Source of the DNA: Novosphingobium sp. SG751A
Lineage (GTDB): Bacteria; Pseudomonadota; Alphaproteobacteria; Sphingomonadales; Sphingomonadaceae
Direction: 5' to 3'
Assembly: GCF_013149295.1 (NCBI RefSeq)
Contig: NZ_JABGCB010000007.1
Coordinates: 1-64,000 of the forward strand
Length of the DNA: 64,000 nucleotides
Positions 1 through 8,444 of this stretch are shown piece after piece. Every line of letters starts with the position of its first letter. Position 1 is the first letter of the stretch. The position numbers and the translations under genes are program-made. The notes under the pieces were generated by a model. It was not told where the DNA came from. It saw only the letters and a program-made list of their open reading frames with translations, and searched no databases.

Positions 1-65
1 AGTGGGCATGATCTATAGCCAGCAAGATCATCTACTCATGGTAGAGCTCCTTTATACTTCCGCCG

Positions 66-533
66 TTACGGCGCACCATTGAAGACGGTAAAGCGTTTGA
101 GGAACGGAACCGATCTTGCATCCTCGCCGCTTTCCTGCGCGCGTGCCTTCTCGGCCTGCGGGGTGAAGCGGTCAGCATAGACCACCGTGACGCCCTTCTC
201 GCCCTTGCGGACATGGCCGCCTGCTTCCAGAGCCTGCCGAAAGGTCAGCCAGCCTTGCGAGGGATAGCCGCCCTCGATCACGCTGCCCCAGAGCAGCAGG
301 ACATTGACGCCTGAATAGCTTCTGCCGGTCAGCGCATTATGCGGGAGGGCCGGACCAATACCAGCCCCCTGCCCCGAACCGTCCACCGTTCCCCATGGCT
401 GCACCCATGGAAAGCGTCCCGCCTCAAGCTGGGCGATGATCTTTGCGGTCACTTCATCGTAAAGGGCATTGCGGTTCCCGCCGCGCGGCGCTTCACCCTC
501 GCCCGCAACGCGAGTTTTGCTTGTCTGACGCAT
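66..533 (-). pseudogene. ardC: Truncated ArdC-type antirestriction protein (N-terminal domain only)
   Basis: The product (155 aa from the ATG at 533) matches the N-terminal ssDNA-binding domain of ArdC antirestriction proteins: NALYDEVTAKIIAQLEAG near the start, then the conserved W-x-P-W, NALTGRxYxGxN and FLKRFTVFN blocks. Family members continue for another 100-150 residues into a zincin-like domain. Here the frame leaves the family after FTVFN and stops three codons later, so the C-terminal half is missing. The start is secure because AAGGAGG lies five bases upstream of the ATG. ArdC is typical of conjugative plasmids and integrative elements, so this is probably a remnant of a mobile element at the edge of the island. 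The break lies near position 80. Confidence 0.75.
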
Positions 534-1532
534 GGTATCCTCCTTGCGCCACCCCAAACCAGCATCGGCTTCCCCCGGAGCGGGGGGTGGGCGGCACCAG
601 CGTCCGTCAGGGCGGGACCACAGGGCCGGGCTGCACCTCTGGCCGCAACAACGTGGAGGAGCCGGGCAGCATGACCGGCTTGCAGCACGGACGGGACCGC
701 CCAAAAGGGCGCGCCGCCCTCCCGCGCTCCGAGGGGAAGGCAACACCAACGCCGCCGTGCGGCACGCGCGGCGTCAGCAGAACTTCAGGACTTTGGACAA
801 AGGATCGTCACCCGAAGGGACGGAACGCAGACATGCGGTCCGGGGGCGCCGGAGGCGACCTGGAGCCTAGTCATGGACGGCGCGGAAGCGACGGGCAGGA
901 TGGCCCTAAAGGTTCAGGAGATCACAGCGATACGCTACGTACAGGAGTTTCCAGTTCCTCCCAGTAATGCCGGAAACGGCGATAATGGGCCGATTGCGTA
1001 ATGGCCACTACGAACTCAGCAGAATGAGCGTAGCGCCAAGGATACGGTGCGCATGGCGAGGACATCGTGCGCCTCGTTCTCTACTTCGCCCTGCTCTCGG
1101 ACGATTGTGCAGCCAGCGTTCAAGGGGAACTACGGCGCCTTACTTCATTAGGAAAGGGCTACGAAGAAGACGATGAATTGGCCCAACGAGTATCAGGCGT
1201 TCAAGATGGAGGTATCTTTGGTCGGCGCAGCCTCCTCAGATAGAGCTTGCCGATGACGTCAAGCCGCTATTGTCCACTGAGCAATACCCCGCGATGCTGC
1301 ACCTCGACCTTGTAGTTATTGGAAAGAGGCTCGCGGAGAATTCGTCAAAGCCGCTCTTCCTGATTGATTTGAAAAATTAGTGTTCTGTCTGTCGGGACCG
1401 TTTGAGGCAGCGTAGCAGGATTTGAAGTCGGCTTGTGGGGAAATAGATCGGAGCCTTGCATGTTCGATGCAATTTTCAGATACCGCTATTTGTTGGCCGG
1501 TAAATTTGTGCCGCAGGATCAATGAGGTCAAA
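534..1532. other. Non-coding or relic sequence between ardC remnant and AIPR gene
   Basis: No convincing gene in about 1 kb. The first part (534-900) is GC-rich and contains the ardC promoter side. From 900 to 1001 a short plus-strand frame starts MALKVQEITAIRYVQEF and stops after 33 codons. From 1034 to 1240 another plus frame stays open for 69 codons without an ATG and has protein-like composition (VRLVLYFALLSDD, GKGYEEDDELAQRV). These could be pieces of one decayed gene broken by frameshifts. I do not recognise the family. Confidence 0.4.
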
Positions 1533-3422
1533 ATGGAAAATGGTGTAGTGGACTTCGACGCCTTTCTGGCATCTTGGCGTGAAAGTATCGTCGAGGGAAC
1601 CCCCTCCACCGTTGAATTGGGCAGGCGCTTCGCCCAAAAGTTGGTAACGCAGTGGCTTGACGCTTCCGAGGCTGGGACTGAACTCATCTATTGCGATGGC
1701 GCAGGTGATGGCGGCATTGATCTTGCCGTTCTGGACGTGGGGTCCGATGAAGAATCTGACAGCCAGCCCGGCCATATCTGGTATCTTGTTCAGAGCAAGT
1801 ATGGAGGGGCCTTCCAGGGTCCGACAACCTTGCTGGTTGAAGCTCAGAAGGTGATTGACACACTGGATGGCAAAAGGTCCAAGCTTAATTCTCTGGCGGA
1901 AGGTCTGCTGGAGAGGCTGGCCTTATTCCGATCTCAGGCGTCAAATAATGATAAAATCATTTTAGTTTTTGCAACTGAGCGTCCGCTCAATGAAGCGGAG
2001 CGGCGTGCGCTAAACGACATCAGGTCCATCGGCCGCGAGAGATTGGGCGGTCTTTTTGATGTGGAGACAATTTCCGTCGAAACCATATTTTCTCGACTGG
2101 GGGATGAAATTTCAGAGTCCCGCGACCTACTAATCATTGATCTGGTGTCGCACGCTGTTCCTTCCGGCAAGGAACTTCTGGTGGGTTCGACGCCATTAAC
2201 GGACCTGTATCATTTCCTTCTCGGATACAGAGAGAGGACAGGAGACCTCGATCAGATTTACGAAAAGAACGTCCGCCGATTCCTCGGCGGTCGAGGCAAA
2301 GTAAATCGTGGGATGCAAGAGACGCTTCGGAATGCGCCGGAACGCTTTGGCCTTTATAACAACGGAATCACGATTGTTTGCTCAGACTGGGAGCAAGACG
2401 GGGCACATATCAAATTGATGGAGCCATACATTGTTAATGGCTGCCAAACCTCTCGCACAATTTGGGAGGTTTTCCATCAGCGTTTCAGCTCTGGCGGCAC
2501 TGGAGTGAATCCAGAGATAGAAGAGTGGAAGCAACGTGCTTCGGCAGGGGCGGTGGTCACCAAGATCGTGAAAGTTGGCCAATCGGGCGAGCAACTCCTC
2601 CAGGCCATCACGCGCTATACGAACAGTCAGAATGCGGTTCGGGAAAAAGACTTTCTTGCCCTCACTAGCGATTTCCGGTCGTGGCAAAATGCTATGGCAA
2701 ACAATTACGACATTTATTTAGAAATTCAACGAGGTGGTTGGGATTCCCAGAAGGCCTTGCAGAATGCGAACCCCGCAACACGTCAATTCAATCGTCACGT
2801 AAATGCGGCCGACCTAATTAAAGTTTTCGGCGCAGGCTGGCTTCGAGAAGCAGGGATGGCATTCGGAAAGAATCCGCCGTTTTTGCCAGAAGGGTCCGTC
2901 TTCAAGAAAATTGTCGCTACACCTGAGGAGGGGCAACCCGCCTTCGGTGTTGAGGATTTGTACGCATCGTTTTTGCTTCAAGAAGCAGCAGATAGCTATG
3001 GGTTCGGGCGTGGGGCACAATTGACCCGCAGGCAAAGTCGCTTCATCTTTTATATGGTCGCAATCGATCTGTTAAAAGATGTGATGAACCGCGAGCGATT
3101 ACCCGTTGATAATCGCAGCATTTCCGTTGCACTTGCAAAAACGCTAAATAACGAGGCTTCTCGTGACGCGCTGCTGAGTAATGCTATCGAGGTGATCGAT
3201 ACCTATTTTACCCAAGGTAGCGATGAAAGCATCTTTGAGGAGCCTGCGTTCCGCAATACATTCAACGGCGATCTTAATGCGTTTTTGAAATCAGAGAAAT
3301 TTGGGAAAAGTATGGAGCTGACGCCAAAGTTGACGGAAGGTATCGCTCTTACGAAACGGGGTATGGGCAAGGCGTTCGGCGGCGTAGCTCCACGCGATCT
3401 CATTGCAGGTGCATTGAAATAG
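1533..3422 (+). CDS. AIPR-family phage-resistance protein with N-terminal nuclease-like domain
   Basis: 629 aa from the ATG at 1533, preceded by GAGG eight bases upstream; an upstream in-frame start at 1422 has no such site. Residues 246-307 carry the AIPR (abortive infection phage resistance) hallmarks: NVRRFLG, FGLYNNGITIVC and YIVNGCQTS. The first 100 residues look like a PD-(D/E)xK restriction fold: a Glu in the first helix (E28), D63 in GDGGIDLAV and Q87-S-K89 in YLVQSKY, in the order used by Mrr-like nucleases. This reading is by eye. AIPR proteins occur beside restriction-modification genes and their mechanism is not established. The gene is visibly richer in A/T than hsdM downstream, which suggests separate acquisition. 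It is not tightly coupled to the next gene (198-base gap). Confidence 0.85.
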   Translation: MENGVVDFDAFLASWRESIVEGTPSTVELGRRFAQKLVTQWLDASEAGTELIYCDGAGDGGIDLAVLDVGSDEESDSQPGHIWYLVQSKYGGAFQGPTTLLVEAQKVIDTLDGKRSKLNSLAEGLLERLALFRSQASNNDKIILVFATERPLNEAERRALNDIRSIGRERLGGLFDVETISVETIFSRLGDEISESRDLLIIDLVSHAVPSGKELLVGSTPLTDLYHFLLGYRERTGDLDQIYEKNVRRFLGGRGKVNRGMQETLRNAPERFGLYNNGITIVCSDWEQDGAHIKLMEPYIVNGCQTSRTIWEVFHQRFSSGGTGVNPEIEEWKQRASAGAVVTKIVKVGQSGEQLLQAITRYTNSQNAVREKDFLALTSDFRSWQNAMANNYDIYLEIQRGGWDSQKALQNANPATRQFNRHVNAADLIKVFGAGWLREAGMAFGKNPPFLPEGSVFKKIVATPEEGQPAFGVEDLYASFLLQEAADSYGFGRGAQLTRRQSRFIFYMVAIDLLKDVMNRERLPVDNRSISVALAKTLNNEASRDALLSNAIEVIDTYFTQGSDESIFEEPAFRNTFNGDLNAFLKSEKFGKSMELTPKLTEGIALTKRGMGKAFGGVAPRDLIAGALK

Positions 3423-3620
3423 CAACACGTTACCTGAGGTATACGCCGGTTGGAATTTTTGGGGACGACGGCGGACACGCCGCCGCCCCTTACCCGGCCT
3501 GCTGCAAATGGCGAATCACCCCAGTATTGGGTTTTCAAAACACCTGGATTTCAAAATGCGCCGCTGACCTTGATGCAGATGGGCTTGACAAAACTCGCCC
3601 CTTGGTCAACAAACTCCTGC

Positions 3621-4244
3621 ATGAAACGCTTTGATGCAAATATTTCGAAACTGGTGGGCCAGATTGCCACAATCTCTGCCGGATACCCGTTTCGCGGCAA
3701 GATCGACGAACTTCCCGACGGTGACGTTGCTGTGATCCAGATGCGCAACACCGACGCAGCCGCTGGAATTGATTGGCCGGGCCTTTCGCGAGTGGAACTT
3801 CCGCGCGTCAGTGCAAAGGCCTTCTTGAACAAGGGGGATGTAATTCTCTCGACACGAGGCGGGCGCAATATTGCATATTGCATTGGTGAACGGCAGGAGC
3901 AGGTCGTGTGCTCCCCCCACTTTTTTGTCATTCGCACCAAACGGCAGTCTGTCCTGCCGGAGTTCCTTGCTTGGCAACTGAACCAGAAGCCGGCTCAGGG
4001 TCACTTCACCGCCGGCGCCACTGGCTCCTATATTCTGAATCTTAAGCGTGAAGTTGTTGAGCAGTTGCCGATTGTGATCCCATCGCTGGCCGAGCAGCAG
4101 CGGATAGTGGAACTGAGTGCTGCAGCAAGGACCGAGCGGGCAATCCTCAATCAGCTTATTGAAAATAGATCGCTTGAAATGGATGCCATCGCAAAACGAT
4201 TGCTGGAAACTTCGTCAACGCTGAATACATCGAGATTATCATGA
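3621..4244 (+). CDS. hsdS: Single-TRD (half-size) type I specificity subunit HsdS
   Basis: 207 aa from the ATG at 3621. It has one target recognition domain (VQIATISAGYPFRGKI near the start, GDVILSTRGG in the middle, SYILNLKREVVEQLPIVIPSLAEQQRIV at the end) followed by one helical spacer arm. Usual HsdS proteins have two such units and about 400-450 aa, so this is a half-subunit. Two copies could in principle form a symmetric specificity unit. The start is uncertain: no clear ribosome site precedes 3621, and ATGs at 3573 and 3579 would add 14-16 residues. The stop overlaps the hsdM start (ATGA), so it is translated with hsdM. With the full HsdS at 6603, the locus has two specificity genes for one methylase. 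Confidence 0.82.
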   Translation: MKRFDANISKLVGQIATISAGYPFRGKIDELPDGDVAVIQMRNTDAAAGIDWPGLSRVELPRVSAKAFLNKGDVILSTRGGRNIAYCIGERQEQVVCSPHFFVIRTKRQSVLPEFLAWQLNQKPAQGHFTAGATGSYILNLKREVVEQLPIVIPSLAEQQRIVELSAAARTERAILNQLIENRSLEMDAIAKRLLETSSTLNTSRLS

Positions 4245-5749
4245 ACGATCAGATCAAACAGGATGAAGTCAACAAGGCCGTATGGTCCGCCTGCGACACC
4301 TTCCGCGGGACGGTCTCGGCCGACGTCTATAAAGACTACGTCCTAACCATGCTGTTCCTCAAGTACCTGTCAGACGTGTGGCAGGATCACTACGCCGAGT
4401 ACAAAAAGCAGTATGGTGACACGCCCGAGCTGATCGCAGAGCTGATGGCGAATGAGCGCTTTGTGCTGCCTGAATCCGCCAACTTCACCACGCTTTATGC
4501 CGCGCGGTACGAACCGGGCAATGGCGAGCGGATCGACAAGGCGCTCCATGCTATTGAAGAGGCTAACGTCCGCAAACTGCGCGACGTATTTCAGGATATC
4601 AGCTTCAACTCCAACAAGCTGGGTGAGGAAAAGCAGAAGAACGACATCCTGCGCCACCTGCTGGAGGATTTCTCACGTCCAGAGCTAAACATGCGCCCCT
4701 CACGCATTGGTAACCTTGACGTGATTGGCAACGCCTATGAATTCCTGATCAAAAACTTTGCCGCCGACGCGGGGCGCAAGGCGGGTGAATTCTACACGCC
4801 GCCGGAAGTTTCCGAGCTCATGGCCGAAATCATGGATATGGCCGAAGGCGAGGAAGCCTGCGACCCAACCTGCGGCTCTGGGTCCCTCCTTATGAAGTGC
4901 GGTCGCCGCGTGCAGGCCAAATTCGGGGGTTCAAAGCGGTATGCGCTTTTTGGGCAGGAATCGATCGGCAGCACTTGGGCGCTCGCCAAGATGAACATGT
5001 TCCTTCACGGCGAGGACAACCACCGCATCGAATGGGGTGACACGATCCGCAACCCCAAGCTGCTCGACGCGGAAGACCGGCTGAAGCACTTTGACGTGGT
5101 CGTCGCAAACCCGCCCTTCAGCCTGGAAAAGTGGGGCGTCGACACGGCGGAGAATGACAGGTTCGGGCGCTTCCGTCGCGGGCTGCCGCCCAAGACGAAG
5201 GGTGATTATGCCTTCATCCTTCACATGATCGAGACGATGAAGCCGAGGACCGGGCGCATGGCCGTGGTCGCGCCGCATGGCGTGCTCTTCCGAGGATCGA
5301 GCGAAGGCACGATCCGGCAGAAGCTGATCCAGGAAAACCTGCTCGAAGCCGTGATCGGCTTGCCGGAAAAGCTGTTTTACGGCACCGGCATCCCGGCTTG
5401 CGTCCTCATCTTCCGCAAGACCAAGACGGACGACAAGGTGCTGTTCATCGATGCCAGCCGCGAGTTCAAAGCGGGCAAGAACCAGAACCAGCTTGATGCA
5501 AACCATCTGACGAAGATCGTCGAGACCTATCGCAAGCGGGAGAGCGTTGACAAATACGCCTATCTCGCCACGCCCGAGGAGCTGGCCGAGAACGACTACA
5601 ACCTCAACATCCCGCGCTATGTCGATACCTTCGAGGAAGAGGAAGAGATCGATCTGGTCGCTGTTCGTGCCGAGAGGCTGAAGCTGAAGGCTGAACTCGC
5701 CGCGCTGGAAGAGAAGATGGACAGCTACCTCAGGGAGCTTGGCTACTGA
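4241..5749 (+). CDS. hsdM: Type I restriction-modification DNA methyltransferase subunit HsdM
   Basis: 502 aa, the usual HsdM length. It transfers a methyl group from SAM to adenine N6 in the sequence chosen by HsdS. Visible landmarks are an N-terminal helical HsdM_N domain (about 10-150), GEFYTPPEV at 182, the SAM-binding motif I DPTCGSGS at 208-215 and the catalytic motif IV NPPF at 290-293. A C-terminal helical tail (about 455-502) is rich in Glu and Lys and likely packs on HsdS. The ATG overlaps the stop of the half-HsdS, and its own stop overlaps the rhuM start at 5749, so translation is coupled on both sides. All catalytic residues are intact. Confidence 0.96.
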   Translation: MNDQIKQDEVNKAVWSACDTFRGTVSADVYKDYVLTMLFLKYLSDVWQDHYAEYKKQYGDTPELIAELMANERFVLPESANFTTLYAARYEPGNGERIDKALHAIEEANVRKLRDVFQDISFNSNKLGEEKQKNDILRHLLEDFSRPELNMRPSRIGNLDVIGNAYEFLIKNFAADAGRKAGEFYTPPEVSELMAEIMDMAEGEEACDPTCGSGSLLMKCGRRVQAKFGGSKRYALFGQESIGSTWALAKMNMFLHGEDNHRIEWGDTIRNPKLLDAEDRLKHFDVVVANPPFSLEKWGVDTAENDRFGRFRRGLPPKTKGDYAFILHMIETMKPRTGRMAVVAPHGVLFRGSSEGTIRQKLIQENLLEAVIGLPEKLFYGTGIPACVLIFRKTKTDDKVLFIDASREFKAGKNQNQLDANHLTKIVETYRKRESVDKYAYLATPEELAENDYNLNIPRYVDTFEEEEEIDLVAVRAERLKLKAELAALEEKMDSYLRELGY

Positions 5750-6603
5750 TGGCTGGCGAGATCATCCAGTACCAGACGGAAGACGGCGCCACCGTTATTC
5801 GCCTTCACGCGAGCGACGGCAGCGTTTGGCTCAGCCAGGCCGAAATGGCCGAGCTGTTCCAGACCACCAAGCAGAGCATCAGCCTGCATGTCAGGAACAT
5901 TCTGGAAGAGGGCGAGTTGGAGGCAGCGGCAACTGTCAAAGAAAACTTGACAGTTCAAACTGAGGGAAAACGCAAGGTTTCCCGCCAGATTTTGCTCTAC
6001 AACCTGCAAATGATCCTCGCGGCGGGCTTCCGCGTGCGGTCGCTGCGCGGCATGCAGTTCCGGCGCTGGGCATCCGACGCGCTGAGCGAATATCTGGTCA
6101 AGGGATTCGTCATGGACAACGCCCGGCTGAAGGAGCCGGACAACGACTATTTCGAAGAGCTGCTGGCCCGCATCCGCGATATCCGCGCATCGGAAAAGCG
6201 GTTCTACAAAAAGGTGCTCGATATCTACACCACCGCCGTAGACTATTATCCCAAGGCGGAGACCAGCACGCAGTTTTTCCAAACGGTGCAGAACAAGATG
6301 CACCACGCCGCCCATAGCCAGACGGCAGCGGAAACCAAACTGGCCCGCGCCGATGCCGCCAAGCCGATGCACATGGCCGACTGGATCGCCAAGCTGGACG
6401 ACTTCCTCAAGCTGGGTGATCATCCGCTGCTCGATGGCGCGGGCCGGGTTTCCACCAAGCAGGCGCAGCGGCATGTCGATGCCGAATACGACCGTTGGCA
6501 CAATCGCGCGATCAATGCGCCCAGCACGGTCGAACAGCATTTCATCGAGGCCACCGCCAAGGTGAAGAAGCTCGCCGCCGATAAGAAGCGGGACGTAAAC
6601 TGA
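5749..6603 (+). CDS. rhuM: RhuM-family protein embedded in the type I R-M operon
   Basis: 284 aa. It belongs to the RhuM (virulence protein RhuM) family: VWLSQAEMAELFQTTKQSIS at about 26-45, then KVSRQILLYNLQMILAAGFRV and RGMQFRRWASDALSEYLVKGF, followed by RLKEPDNDYFEELLARIRDIR. The first block has the spacing of a winged helix-turn-helix (sequence-based inference). The C-terminal part is helical, with a DxWIAKLDDFLK segment. RhuM genes are often found inside type I R-M loci, but their role is unknown. It starts at the A of the hsdM stop and its own stop overlaps the hsdS start at 6603. A DNA-binding role in control of this operon is a guess. Confidence 0.88.
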   Translation: MAGEIIQYQTEDGATVIRLHASDGSVWLSQAEMAELFQTTKQSISLHVRNILEEGELEAAATVKENLTVQTEGKRKVSRQILLYNLQMILAAGFRVRSLRGMQFRRWASDALSEYLVKGFVMDNARLKEPDNDYFEELLARIRDIRASEKRFYKKVLDIYTTAVDYYPKAETSTQFFQTVQNKMHHAAHSQTAAETKLARADAAKPMHMADWIAKLDDFLKLGDHPLLDGAGRVSTKQAQRHVDAEYDRWHNRAINAPSTVEQHFIEATAKVKKLAADKKRDVN

Positions 6604-7868
6604 TGGCGCGGCGGATGGAGGCCCCGGAGGGCTGGAAAATCTCGCTGCTCGACAGCGTCACAAAGCGCGGGAGTGGTCATACCCCCGACAAAGAATACCC
6701 CGAATACTGGAACGGTGGGATCAAATGGGTCTCGCTCGCCGATTCCCACAGGCTTGATGCGGGTACTATTTCGGAAACGGACAAAGAAATTTCGGAGCTC
6801 GGCATCGCCAAATCCTCCGCCGTTGTTCACCCATCTGGCACAGTAATTCTTTCGCGTGACGCAGGCGTAGGGAAGAGCGCTGTTCTGGAGGGTGACATGG
6901 CCGTGAGCCAGCATTTCATTGCTTGGCGTTGCTCCTCTTCTCTTGGCCTTCACAACTGGTTTCTCTATATGTGGCTCCAGTTTAACAAGCACGAATTTGA
7001 ACGTCAGGCGGTCGGCTCTACGATCAAAACAATCGGACTACCGTACTTCAAGCGATTGCAAATCTGCTATCCGCCATACGCTGAGCAGTCTGCTATCGTC
7101 GATATCATCAGAACCTGGGATCGTGCCATTGAGACGGTCGAGGCGCTGATCGCCAACGCCCGCGCGCAGAAGCAGGCGCTGATGCAGCGGCTACTCCCGC
7201 ACGGCACCACCCCACCCAAAAAACGCCTCCCCGGCTTTTCGGGCGAGTGGCGGGAAACCACCATCGAAAGCGTTGCGAGCGTCCTTGTATCAAACGTCGA
7301 CAAGAAATCGGTGAAGGGCGAGCGGCCAGTTCGGCTGTGTAATTACATGGATGTATACCGGTCCGACCAGATCGTGTCCGACATGGATTTCATGGCCGCA
7401 ACAGCGACCGAAGCGCAAATCCGCAAATTCGGCCTCAAGGTTGGTGATGTCATTATCACCAAGGACTCAGAGACGCCTGACGACATCGCAATCGCCACAT
7501 TTGTCCAAAATACCGCGCCCGATCTTGTCTGCGGCTACCACCTCGCTATTTTGCGACCGAAGGATGGCACTGATGGTCAGTTCCTGAAGTTCTTTTTCGA
7601 GCACCCGCGAACGCGCCACTTCTTCGCCTCTCGGGCGAATGGCGCAACGCGTTTTGGCTTGACTGTCGGAGCAATCGAAACTGCGCCAATCAGTTTGCCG
7701 AGCCATGCCGAGCAAAAAGAGATCGGTAATGTGATCCTGGCGGCAGAGACCGAAATTCATCGCCTTAACCCCATCCTCACCGCCCTCCGCCAAGAAAAGG
7801 CTGCACTGATGCAGCAACTGCTCACCGGCAAACGGCGGGTCAAACTCCCGGAAAGCGAGGTGGTCTGA
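6603..7868 (+). CDS. hsdS: Type I restriction-modification specificity subunit HsdS (two TRDs)
   Basis: 421 aa. It has two target recognition domains (about 8-165 and 215-375), each followed by a helical spacer arm (about 165-205, AIETVEALIANARAQKQALM; about 375-412, EIHRLNPILTALRQEKAALM). The two arms end in near-identical QALMQRLL and AALMQQLL segments, the usual internal symmetry of HsdS. TRD1 has the frequent start GWKISLLDSVTKRGSG. It recruits HsdM2 and HsdR2 and sets the bipartite target, which cannot be read from the sequence. Starts overlap the upstream and downstream neighbours by one base (6603 and 7868). Confidence 0.95.
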   Translation: MARRMEAPEGWKISLLDSVTKRGSGHTPDKEYPEYWNGGIKWVSLADSHRLDAGTISETDKEISELGIAKSSAVVHPSGTVILSRDAGVGKSAVLEGDMAVSQHFIAWRCSSSLGLHNWFLYMWLQFNKHEFERQAVGSTIKTIGLPYFKRLQICYPPYAEQSAIVDIIRTWDRAIETVEALIANARAQKQALMQRLLPHGTTPPKKRLPGFSGEWRETTIESVASVLVSNVDKKSVKGERPVRLCNYMDVYRSDQIVSDMDFMAATATEAQIRKFGLKVGDVIITKDSETPDDIAIATFVQNTAPDLVCGYHLAILRPKDGTDGQFLKFFFEHPRTRHFFASRANGATRFGLTVGAIETAPISLPSHAEQKEIGNVILAAETEIHRLNPILTALRQEKAALMQQLLTGKRRVKLPESEVV

Positions 7869-8236
7869 TGGCAATCGCGCCCTATGGCTATGCCTATGAA
7901 AAGCTTCTGGGCGCGATGGAGATCATGGCGACCGGCAAGGGCACCCGCCCTGAACGCCTCGCGCGCGCTGGCAAGCAGTATCTCCTGCCGATCCGCAGCC
8001 CGAAAATGCACAAGCTGCCAGCCGACCTCGCGGCTGCACTGGACAGCCTTTACCGCGAACTCACTTCCGTCCCGCCGCCAACGCAATGGGACAATTCCTT
8101 CGACGCCACCGCGCAGCGCATGTCCTGGCAAAAGGCCGAGCGCCTGGCCGGGCAGCTATTCAGCCTGTTCCTGGCGGTGGCTGAGCTGAGGAGCCAGACG
8201 GCTGCTAAACTAGATTTTGAGGGGGAAGCATGCTAA
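7868..8236 (+). CDS. Small protein of unknown function in the R-M operon
   Basis: 122 aa; I do not recognise a named family. It begins MAIAPYGYAYEKLLGAMEIMATGKGT and is predicted mostly helical, without a signal peptide, membrane segment, Cys pairs or an obvious catalytic motif. Its middle part mentions no repeats. The GC3 pattern is like that of hsdM. The start overlaps the hsdS stop by one base, which supports that it is a real, co-translated gene. The stop (TAA at 8234) is followed by the regulatory gap before abi. A role in R-M control, or as partner of the downstream HEPN protein, would fit the position but has no sequence support. Confidence 0.75.
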   Translation: MAIAPYGYAYEKLLGAMEIMATGKGTRPERLARAGKQYLLPIRSPKMHKLPADLAAALDSLYRELTSVPPPTQWDNSFDATAQRMSWQKAERLAGQLFSLFLAVAELRSQTAAKLDFEGEAC

Positions 8237-8267
8237 CTACAATTTCATTGGGAAATTCGGCATGTGA

Positions 8268-8311
8268 TCCAGTGCACGTCAATGCGATGAGTCGCATTGA
8301 CGTGCACTGGA
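8268..8311. promoter_or_regulatory. Perfect 20-bp inverted repeat, likely operator
   Basis: Left arm 8268-8287, loop TGAG 8288-8291, right arm 8292-8311; all 20 pairs match. The arms begin TCCAGTGCACGTC. No T-run follows, so it is not an ordinary terminator. It ends 18 bases before the -35 box of the promoter at 8330-8358, a usual place for an operator or activator site. It could also be a strong RNA hairpin in readthrough transcripts from hsdM-hsdS. Confidence 0.8.
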
Positions 8312-8329
8312 CCAAAAGTCAAGTTCCGA

Positions 8330-8358
8330 TTGACATTTTGGAGCGTAGTCGCTATCAA
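8330..8358 (+). promoter_or_regulatory. Sigma70-like promoter for abi-hsdR-peptidase
   Basis: TTGACA at 8330-8335, a 17-base spacer, and TATCAA at 8353-8358. The -35 matches consensus fully, the -10 in four of six positions. The predicted start of transcription is near 8365, about 80 bases before the abi start codon. Confidence 0.6.
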
Positions 8359-8371
8359 CGTGGCAACAGAG

Positions 8372-8430
8372 CCCGCCACGCCTCTCAACGATGCGCACCT
8401 GGCGGGACTTTTTTTGCCCGTCTTCCGGGC
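8372..8430 (+). terminator. Leader hairpin with T7 run (possible attenuator) before abi
   Basis: Stem CCCGCCA (8372-8378) with TGGCGGG (8400-8406), a 21-base loop, then AC and seven T (8409-8415). A second small hairpin follows at once, GCCCG (8416-8420) with CGGGC (8426-8430), just upstream of the AAGGCGG ribosome site of abi (8431-8437). The terminator-like stem lies inside the leader made by the promoter at 8330, so it would limit both readthrough from hsdS and new transcripts into abi-hsdR. Confidence 0.55.
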
Positions 8431-8444
8431 AAGGCGGTGCAGCC

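Noticed and set aside
3450..3620. N-terminal extension of the half-HsdS
   Set aside because: Codons there are not HsdS-like and no ribosome site precedes the earlier starts; the TRD begins right after the ATG at 3621.
8391..8444. Earlier in-frame ATG for abi at 8391
   Set aside because: It would lie inside the terminator-like stem; the ATG at 8445 has a good ribosome site and starts the family domain correctly.
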